Translations under genes and position numbers: made by a program | In this document: positions 1 through 5,329 of the stretch, piece by piece | Layout of the letters: every line of letters begins with the position of its first letter | How positions within the stretch are numbered: the first letter of the stretch is position 1 | Assembly: GCA_002279765.1 (NCBI GenBank) | Contig: NCCR01000269.1 | Span: 1-6,847, forward strand | DNA: 6,847 nucleotides | Origin: Verrucomicrobia bacterium 12-59-8 | GTDB lineage: Bacteria; Verrucomicrobiota; Verrucomicrobiae; Verrucomicrobiales; Verrucomicrobiaceae | Direction: 5' to 3' | Notes under the pieces: model-generated | Database searches by the model: none | What the model saw: only the letters and a program-made list of their open reading frames with translations | What the model was told of the DNA's origin: nothing

Positions 1-97
1 AACTTTCCAGGGAAGAGCAGACGAATACATGCGAAATCCATACAGCAGCATCCGGGCCGGGCACCATCATCTTTGTCGTCACACACCAAATGAGGGG
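1..97. other. Window edge downstream of the sulfite-oxidase-family gene, no gene assigned
   Basis: No complete gene is visible. On the minus strand several short frames stay open to the window edge, for example one starting MMVPGPDAAV at about position 69, but none has a ribosome binding site or recognisable sequence, so a partial downstream gene can be neither claimed nor excluded. I see no clear terminator hairpin behind the TGA at 98-100. Confidence 0.4.
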
Positions 98-1382
98 TCA
101 CGCCACCACTTCCAGCAGCGCTTTCTGAATGTTGTTCTTCCCGGATTTCGGAAACGGGCGCGGCATCGGCTGCGCGTTGCCGTTTTCATCAATCGTCCGG
201 CAGCGCAGTTCGTACTTGCCGGGTGCCAGCTTGACCGGCTTGGCGATCCAGCGGCACAGCGTATGGCGCAGGGGCCATTCACGCGGCCTGCGCGTCAATG
301 GATCAAACTGCACAGGATGCAATGGCGCGCCTTGGAAGCCCGCGATGCCGCTGCCGTCAAAGGGCACGACCTGCGCCTCCTGCCACGGTGCTTTGGTGAA
401 ATGCGGATCGTTCGCCGGCAGTGGCGTGCTTACATCCCGCAGCCAGTACTGCACCTGCTTGAGGCCGGAGATGCCCACCTGCGCATTGCCATGCAGTGTC
501 AGCGTATCCTTCGCGCTTAGCTTGTCCGGCAGATGATCGCCGAAGCGTGCGAAGGTCTTGAGCCACGAGTTGATGTCGTTGTTGCCGTTCGCGTAGGTGT
601 CATCGGACTGGTGGGCGTTGGTGAAGCCGATGCGCTGCAGCCACTTCACTGATTTGAAACCGTAGGCCTCCGGCACGATCATGCGCACCGGCCCGCCGCG
701 CTCGCCGGTGAGAAATTCGCCGTTGAGCTTGTAGCAGAGCAGCACCGGCAGTTCTCCGGGCGGGTCTTCAAACACGCGGTTGATCGGCAGGTAGCATTTG
801 AAAATCTGCTTGGGGTCCTCGTTGTGATGACCGTGATACCAGATGTGGCGCAGGTTTTCCACCGGCCCGCAGAGCCACAGCACATCACGCAGCGGCACCC
901 CTTCCCACAGGCCGTGCCCCAGCGGATCGGCAAGGTTGTTTCAGGTGATCACCTTCAGGTAGCTGACCGCCTTCGTCTTCGCGATCGAGAGCAGCGTGGC
1001 AGTCGTCGCCGGGTTGACGTTCACGCGCGCAACTGTCGGACTGATCGGTGCGTTGCATGTCGAAAGTCAGCGCCGTTCCATCGCTGCGCAGCATGGGCCG
1101 CTCGATCTTCGCGTTGCTCGCTGGATCGGTGATGATTTCAAGCTGCCACGTCTCGCGCACCATGCCGATCTCGCGCAGTTTCTCCTGGGGCAACTTGTAG
1201 GGCAATGGATTGCCGCGCTCCACGTTGTAGAAGTCCCCTGATGGCGTGATGCAGCAGCCGCCCTCCTCGCACACCGGACCCTTCTTTTTCCCCACCCCCT
1301 GCACCTCAGCATGGGTCAGCACCGCAGCGCTTGCAGTACCAAGCTTGAACAAATCACGACGGGAGAGTGCTCTGGCCTTCAT
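98..1382 (-). pseudogene. Molybdopterin-dependent sulfite oxidase-family enzyme, Tat-exported; frame broken by one extra base and an in-frame TGA
   Basis: The protein resembles periplasmic sulfite oxidase-type molybdenum enzymes, which oxidise a small substrate such as sulfite and pass electrons to a cytochrome; the real substrate is unknown. The N-terminal piece (ATG at 1382) has a twin-arginine signal, SRRDLFKLG at residues 7-15, and an odd VCEEGGCC at 37-44. After one extra base (between about 1066 and 990, probably at the GC repeat 1024-1030) the frame resumes as VNVNPATTATLLSIAKTKAV, meets TGA at 941-943, then continues without stops: GLWEGVPLRDVLW, WYHGHHNEDP, GGPVRMIVPEAYGFKSVKW (molybdopterin domain), then a dimerisation-type domain with LAPGKYELRCRTIDENGNAQP. 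Removing one base restores 427 residues, a full length for the family. The 1285-nt span has no other lesion, so decay would be very recent. No cytochrome partner gene is seen. The family call is firm; whether it is a pseudogene, sequencing error or selenoprotein is open. Confidence 0.85.
941..943 (-). other. In-frame TGA at the predicted molybdenum-ligand cysteine codon (candidate Sec or nonsense mutation)
   Basis: In the frame that encodes the whole C-terminal domain, the reading is LKVIT, TGA, NNLADPLG, then GLWEGVPLRDV. From my knowledge of the family, the cysteine that binds molybdenum lies in a TC-x-N segment shortly before the conserved W-x-GVPLRDV block, and no other cysteine in the restored protein fits. 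The codon corresponds to residue 147 of the 427-residue restored product. TGC to TGA is one substitution, so a nonsense mutation is fully possible. Confidence 0.5.
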
Positions 1383-1389
1383 GTCGGTG

Positions 1390-1419
1390 ATTTAAACCCG
1401 GACTGCTGGCGAAAGACAA
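1390..1419 (-). promoter_or_regulatory. Promoter-like hexamers directly before the sulfite-oxidase-family gene
   Basis: On the minus strand TTGTCT (1419-1414) and TTAAAT (1395-1390) are 18 nt apart and match the sigma70 consensus at 4 of 6 positions each. The second box ends 7 nt before the ATG, so transcription would begin at or next to the start codon, which itself has no Shine-Dalgarno sequence. This is a weak match and an inference only; the gene could equally be read from upstream. Confidence 0.25.
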
Positions 1420-1423
1420 GCCC

Positions 1424-2053
1424 TCAGTCTGGCAGCTTGTTGGCCGCAGGAGCAGGAGAAGGCGCAGCGCTTTTCACCGTGACTCCATTGCCTGCGTTTT
1501 CCAAAGTGGGATCAAAGGCAAACTCAAAGATGGCCCCATCCAGCTTGTTGAGAAGGTACTCCTGCAGCAGTTCTGCATCGTCTGAAAACATCGCCTCCAG
1601 CCAGGCCCGGCTTTCCGGGTCATCGAGTTTTTTGCCTGTGCCGATGGTCAGCATGCCATGCTTCTGCCCTCTGGCGGCTTCGATCGCCTCGATGCGCTTT
1701 CCCATCTCGCTCAGAAACTCAGGCGTGTTCATCACCTGCTCAAATCGCTCCATCAGCGGGGCCAGCTCTCCGCTCTTGTTCAGTTCCTCGGGAGGAACGT
1801 CTTTGTAGCGGCGGATGAAGTCATCCACCTTGCGGCGCACGGCTTCAGACACCTGCCGGGGTCGGTAATGCTTGGGCTGCGGCTCTTCCTCTTTGGGAAA
1901 CGTTTCCGCACTCGCCGCAGGAGCAACAGTTGCTTTTACGGGGACCGGCTTTTCAGCAACCAAGGAAGGCCTGGGTCCGGCTGGCTGCCAGTTCAGCCAC
2001 ACCAGCGCAAAGAACACCCCCGAGGCCAGCAGCAGGACAAGGTTCTTGTTCAT
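1424..2053 (-). CDS. Unrecognised single-pass membrane-anchored protein, 209 aa
   Basis: I do not recognise this family. The N-terminus is a short basic start followed by a hydrophobic segment (residues 5-21, LVLLLASGVFFALVWLN), which should anchor the protein in the inner membrane or act as an uncleaved signal. A Pro/Ala-rich linker (23-66) leads to a charged, mostly helical domain (about 67-175: VSEAVRRKVDDFIRRYKDV, MERFEQVMNTPEFLSEMGKR, SRAWLEAMFSDDAELLQEYLL) and a Pro/Ala-rich tail. There are no cysteines and no catalytic motif that I can name. The ATG at 2053 follows the glycosylase stop by 15 nt, which supports co-transcription; no ribosome binding site is visible. Codon use is strongly GC3-biased in this frame, so I take the gene as real. 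Confidence 0.8.
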   Translation of the reverse strand: MNKNLVLLLASGVFFALVWLNWQPAGPRPSLVAEKPVPVKATVAPAASAETFPKEEEPQPKHYRPRQVSEAVRRKVDDFIRRYKDVPPEELNKSGELAPLMERFEQVMNTPEFLSEMGKRIEAIEAARGQKHGMLTIGTGKKLDDPESRAWLEAMFSDDAELLQEYLLNKLDGAIFEFAFDPTLENAGNGVTVKSAAPSPAPAANKLPD

Positions 2054-2068
2054 ACGATGTGAAGCGGA

Positions 2069-2950
2069 TTATTTCGTCTGAAAGTACCTGCGCTGCTTCT
2101 CGCTGATGGGCAGGCCAAGTTTCTCCATGACCTTGAGCATGTCCTCCCACACGGCGCGCTTGGCACGAATGCCGTCGCCTGTTTGCTCTTCCCGCAGCAG
2201 GTAGGACGGATGGTAGGTGACCATGGTCGGAATGCCGCTGGTGGCGTGAAACCTCCCGCGCAATCCGCCGACAGTGCCAGGAATGCCGAGCCCTTCTGCA
2301 GCAGTGGCACCTAGGGCCACGATGACCAGCGGCTTGACGAGATCAATCTCCGTGAGGACGAAGGGCACGCAGGCGCGCATCTCCTCGGCGGTGGGCTTGC
2401 GGTTGCCGCTGCCCTGGTTGTCCATGGCAGGACGGAATTTGCAGATGTTGCTGATGTACACCTTCCGACGGTCTAGCCCCATCGCCTTGATGATGGCAGT
2501 GAGTTTCTGCCCCGCCGGACCCACGAACGGCTCGCCCAGCTTTTCCTCCTCCGCCCCTGGTGCTTCACCGACAAACATCAGCGATGCCAGCGGACTCCCC
2601 ACGGCAAAGACCATCGTCTTGCGCAAGCTGCTCATTGAGAGCGCGGGCTCCCACGTCTCCGCCATCGTGCGCAGTGCCGCGAGCTTTTCTTCGACCGTCG
2701 CACCGGCGACTTCGAGCAACTCCGCCTTCTTGGTCTCCGACGGCGGAGAGTCGCGAAGGGCGCGCGCGGCAGGCGCAGGAGCCGCCGCGAACGACCTCGA
2801 CGGCTCAGGCTCGGGAACGGCGCGTGCCGCAGGCGGACGACCGACACCGGTCAGTTTCTCCATCGTCCCCGGACGCAGCGAGACGTGCGTCTTCCCCAGC
2901 ATCTGGCGCTGCTGCAGGTGCTGTTTGAGGAGTTGAGAGGCGGTGGACAT
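2069..2950 (-). CDS. Uracil-DNA glycosylase, family 4/5-like, lacking the usual Fe-S cysteines
   Basis: This cytoplasmic base-excision repair enzyme should remove uracil from DNA. With the ATG at 2950 the protein has 293 residues: a variable, Ala/Pro-rich N-terminal region (1-80), then a uracil-DNA glycosylase fold with motif [21 protein letters not shown] (128-147), [10 protein letters not shown] (165-174), [10 protein letters not shown] (213-222) and motif B HPSYLLR (247-253). Families 4 and 5 normally bind a 4Fe-4S cluster through an N-terminal CxxC, a KCRP cysteine and one more. Here the CxxC region reads [12 protein letters not shown] is KFRP, and only Cys170 and Cys194 remain in the whole protein, so the usual cluster cannot form. 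The frame stays open upstream to 3037, but that extension overlaps the permease gene and runs through a repeat tract, so I prefer [10 protein letters not shown]. No Shine-Dalgarno sequence is visible. Confidence 0.92.
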   Translation of the reverse strand: MSTASQLLKQHLQQRQMLGKTHVSLRPGTMEKLTGVGRPPAARAVPEPEPSRSFAAAPAPAARALRDSPPSETKKAELLEVAGATVEEKLAALRTMAETWEPALSMSSLRKTMVFAVGSPLASLMFVGEAPGAEEEKLGEPFVGPAGQKLTAIIKAMGLDRRKVYISNICKFRPAMDNQGSGNRKPTAEEMRACVPFVLTEIDLVKPLVIVALGATAAEGLGIPGTVGGLRGRFHATSGIPTMVTYHPSYLLREEQTGDGIRAKRAVWEDMLKVMEKLGLPISEKQRRYFQTK

Positions 2951-2960
2951 CGGGAAAAGA

Positions 2961-2990
2961 GAATGGCGAAGGACGAATGAATGTCGAATG
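2961..2990. repeat. Short degenerate GAATG/CGAA repeat tract between permease and glycosylase genes
   Basis: On the plus strand GAATG occurs at 2961-2965, 2975-2979 and 2986-2990, with related GAAGG at 2968-2972 and AATG at 2980-2983; read on the minus strand it is CATTCGACATTCATTCGTCC and so on. I have an impression that CATTCG-type intergenic tracts recur in genomes of this group, but cannot check it here. It fills most of the 53-bp gap between the two genes. Confidence 0.5.
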
Positions 2991-3003
2991 CCTAAATCAT
3001 CCG

Positions 3004-4128
3004 TCATTGCTTCCGGCTCAACCGCATGTCCATCCACACCGCGAGAATCAGCACGACTCCGCGCGCGATGAACTTCCGTTCCGGCGGCACGGACATCAGC
3101 GTCATCCCATTCAGAAGGCAGGCGATGATGAGGGCACCGAGCAGCACGCCCAGTACATTGCCCCGCCCGCCGCGCAGGCTGACGCCGCCGATCACGCAGG
3201 CGGCGACGGCATCGAGTTCCATCAGATCTCCCACGGTGGTCGTGGATGAACCGGCATAGGCTGTCTGCATGAAACCGGTGATGGCCACGATGGCTCCCAT
3301 CCCGCTGTAGGCGGCGATCACCGTGCGCCTCATCGGCACCCCGGAAACCATGGCCGCCTCCGCGCTGCCACCGATGGCATACAAGTGCCGCCCCAGCGCC
3401 GTGTGCTGCGTGACGGCATAGACGATCAACGTCACCCCACCGAGAATGAGCGAAGGTAGCGGAATGCCGCGAAACTGGCCGGTGACGAGCACAAACAGCG
3501 CGATGCCCTGAGCGGTGATGAACAGTCGCATGAACGCCATCTCCTTGTCCTCCACCGCAAAGCCATGCTCCAGGCGACGCCTGCGCGCACTGAGCGTGGT
3601 GAAGACCAGCGCGAGCATGAGTCCCGCCGCAAGCAGCCAGCCCAGCCCCGTCGGCAGGTAGTAGGTGGTGAGCAGCGAGTACAGATTACTCTGCCCGCCG
3701 GGGGCCACGGGCACGGTCGAGTTGTCGATGACGAGCCAGAAGAGTCCTTTGAAAATCAGCAAGGCTCCAAGCGTGACAATGAAGGCAGGCATGCGCTCGC
3801 ACACGATGAAGGCACCCATCGCCATCCAGATCAGCACACCGCAGAGAAATCCCACTCCCAGTGCGGCAGGTGCTGGCAGGTGATAATGAAACACCAGTAC
3901 ACTCGCAATGCCGCCGAGCAATCCGACGCCGCTTCCCGCAGACAAATCAATGTGCCCCGGCAGCAAGATGAGCAGCATGCCCATGGCCAGCGTGGCGGTG
4001 ATTGAGAGCTCCGTGACGAGCATGGACAGATTGCGCGCGCCCAGAAACGCCGGCTCCTTAATGGCAAAGAACGCGCAAATCGCGAGCAGCGCGATGGCGA
4101 TGGGCAGTTCTCGAAAGCGGAAATTCAC
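3004..4128 (-). CDS. xylH: Sugar ABC transporter permease, XylH-type
   Basis: This is an integral inner-membrane permease of the ribose/xylose importer group, 374 aa, close to the length of E. coli XylH. It is hydrophobic throughout, with about ten likely membrane segments. Family landmarks are GHIDLSAGSGVGLLGG (58-73), PAFIVTLGALLIFKGL (114-129), the basic insert ARRRR (181-185) that XylH-type permeases have and RbsC lacks, the cytoplasmic coupling loop GRHLYAIGGSAEAAMVSGV (246-264), ELDAVAACVIGGVSLRGGRG (304-323) and a final VWMD. The start is GTG at 4128, 6 nt behind the stop of the zinc-ribbon gene, so translation may be coupled. No ATP-binding protein or sugar-binding protein is encoded on either side, which is unusual for this family, so the substrate cannot be inferred from context. 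The symbol marks the family, not proven xylose transport. Confidence 0.9.
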   Translation of the reverse strand: MNFRFRELPIAIALLAICAFFAIKEPAFLGARNLSMLVTELSITATLAMGMLLILLPGHIDLSAGSGVGLLGGIASVLVFHYHLPAPAALGVGFLCGVLIWMAMGAFIVCERMPAFIVTLGALLIFKGLFWLVIDNSTVPVAPGGQSNLYSLLTTYYLPTGLGWLLAAGLMLALVFTTLSARRRRLEHGFAVEDKEMAFMRLFITAQGIALFVLVTGQFRGIPLPSLILGGVTLIVYAVTQHTALGRHLYAIGGSAEAAMVSGVPMRRTVIAAYSGMGAIVAITGFMQTAYAGSSTTTVGDLMELDAVAACVIGGVSLRGGRGNVLGVLLGALIIACLLNGMTLMSVPPERKFIARGVVLILAVWMDMRLSRKQ

Positions 4129-4134
4129 GCGGGC

Positions 4135-5205
4135 TCAGTTCTGCGAGGCGAAGAAGATGCCGAGGATGATCAGGCCGATCACAATGGCGATGGTGATCTT
4201 CACCCAGCTCAGCGGATACTCGCCGCCGATCTTGCCCGTGGCGCCGTTGACAGTGACTTGGTACGTTTTGGTGCCATAGGTGTAGGTCAGCAGCCAGACG
4301 GGCAGCAGCACATGCTTGAAGGTCAGCGCGCTGTAGTCCGGGGAGATTTGCAGATTGCGGCTGGTGTCTCCGGGGATCTGCGAAGTGCACTGGCTGCGCA
4401 GCATCGCATCCATGCGGCCGCGTGAATCCTGCGCCGCCTGCACGAGGTCAATTTGATACTGCTCCACCACCCAGCCGGAGAGATAACCCGGATCGTAGGG
4501 CAGCAAATCCGTCGTGGTGGGAAAGGGCTGTAGCTTTTCGAGCAGAGCCGAATGCACCCCTTTCGAGGCGGGAACCAGCACGTCGTCGAAGTCGCTGCTG
4601 ACGTGACCCACCGCATATTCCCAGCGCGTGTGCTGGGTGCGGTTCCCTTTGCTGTCGGTCGTGTAGTAATAGTAGCCGGCCTCCGCCTCCCAGGGGCATT
4701 CCGCATGGGCGTCAAAGGTCCAAAACGGCAGGTACATACCATGCAGCGTGTCCGTCATGGCCTTCTGCCCGAGAGCATTGGGTGCCCAGAAATGGCTGGA
4801 ATACCAGCGGCGGATGTCTTCCCGCACCTGGCTCTGGGCGATCTTGAATGGCAGTTGGCTACCTGGCCGGATCGGCGAGCCGACATCGTCCATCGCGATG
4901 ATGGCCGGTGAGCCGCAGAAGTCGCAGTTCTGCGCCACCCGCTTTTCATCAAAGACGGAAATGGCATGGCAGCTCTGGCACTTCACCGTCTTGCGCACCG
5001 CCGCCCAGCCACGCTGGTCATCGGGAATAGCCCGCAGCATGGCCACGAGATCGTTCTCCTCCACCAGCGAACCGTCGTTTTTCAACTCCGCCGGAGAGAC
5101 CGTCCCGCAGTAGGGGCAGACCAGAGCATGCTTGGCAGGCGTCCAGACGGCCTCGGCTCCGCAGGCCGGACAGGCAAATTTGGAAAGGGCGGTGACTTCA
5201 GGCAT
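4135..5205 (-). CDS. C-tail-anchored protein with two zinc ribbons (TFIIB-type zinc-ribbon family)
   Basis: The product has 356 residues when started at ATG 5205 (MPEVTALSKF). Two zinc ribbons follow each other: Cys12/15 with Cys30/33 (CPAC, CPYC) and Cys76/79 with Cys94/97 (CQSC, CDFC). A middle domain holds HGMYLPFWTFDAHAECPWEAEAGYYYYTT (the span 155-183), YDPGYLSGWVVEQYQ (237-251) and LLPVWLLTYTYGTKTYQVTVNG (300-321). One hydrophobic helix (about 337-353, ending FFASQN) anchors the C-terminus, so the body should face the cytoplasm. Such proteins are often annotated as zinc-ribbon or, wrongly, as primosomal protein N'-like; the molecular role is unknown to me. The frame is open upstream to 5604, but that part is low-complexity Ser/Arg-rich sequence antisense to the neighbouring gene and is rejected. 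It is the first gene of the possible minus-strand unit. Confidence 0.85.
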   Translation of the reverse strand: MPEVTALSKFACPACGAEAVWTPAKHALVCPYCGTVSPAELKNDGSLVEENDLVAMLRAIPDDQRGWAAVRKTVKCQSCHAISVFDEKRVAQNCDFCGSPAIIAMDDVGSPIRPGSQLPFKIAQSQVREDIRRWYSSHFWAPNALGQKAMTDTLHGMYLPFWTFDAHAECPWEAEAGYYYYTTDSKGNRTQHTRWEYAVGHVSSDFDDVLVPASKGVHSALLEKLQPFPTTTDLLPYDPGYLSGWVVEQYQIDLVQAAQDSRGRMDAMLRSQCTSQIPGDTSRNLQISPDYSALTFKHVLLPVWLLTYTYGTKTYQVTVNGATGKIGGEYPLSWVKITIAIVIGLIILGIFFASQN

Positions 5206-5233
5206 AAAAAGCGGTTGGGTGGAAGCTGGCACG

Positions 5234-5262
5234 ATTAACCGGAGAAAACCGAAGCCTGTCCA
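5234..5262 (-). promoter_or_regulatory. Promoter-like hexamers for the zinc-ribbon gene and possibly the minus-strand unit
   Basis: On the minus strand TGGACA (5262-5257) is 17 nt from GTTAAT (5239-5234). The first matches the sigma70 -35 consensus at 5 of 6 positions, the second the -10 consensus at 4 of 6. A transcript would begin around 5227, about 22 nt before the ATG at 5205. This is a motif match only. Confidence 0.3.
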
Positions 5263-5293
5263 TTCCAAAAACCGGGCGAAAATAATTCCCGTC

Positions 5294-5323
5294 TTGCCAT
5301 GAGCCCTACTCATTCGGCACAAT
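5294..5323 (+). promoter_or_regulatory. Promoter-like hexamers directly before the Trx/PDZ gene
   Basis: TTGCCA (5294-5299, 5 of 6 to the -35 consensus) and CACAAT (5318-5323, 4 of 6 to the -10 consensus) are 18 nt apart. The -10-like box ends 6 nt before the ATG at 5330, so the transcript would start at about the first codon and be leaderless. This fits the absence of a Shine-Dalgarno sequence, but remains an inference. Confidence 0.3.
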
Positions 5324-5329
5324 GCCGAC

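Noticed and set aside
941..943. Genome-wide reassignment of TGA as a sense codon
   Set aside because: TGA ends the molybdoenzyme gene itself (98-100), the membrane-anchored protein gene (1424-1426), the permease gene (3004-3006) and the zinc-ribbon gene (4135-4137).
98..1382. Programmed ribosomal frameshift in the molybdoenzyme gene
   Set aside because: No slippery heptamer such as A AAA AAG lies in the window where the frame changes, and programmed shifting is not known for this family; a simple insertion explains it.
2274..2936. Plus-strand 220-codon frame opposite the glycosylase
   Set aside because: Shadow of the minus-strand gene; Ser/Ala/Pro-rich with no motif.
2951..3037. N-terminal extension of the uracil-DNA glycosylase to an ATG at 3037
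   Set aside because: It overlaps the end of the permease gene by 34 nt, reads through the GAATG repeat tract and adds low-information sequence; [10 protein letters not shown] at 2950 is a better start.
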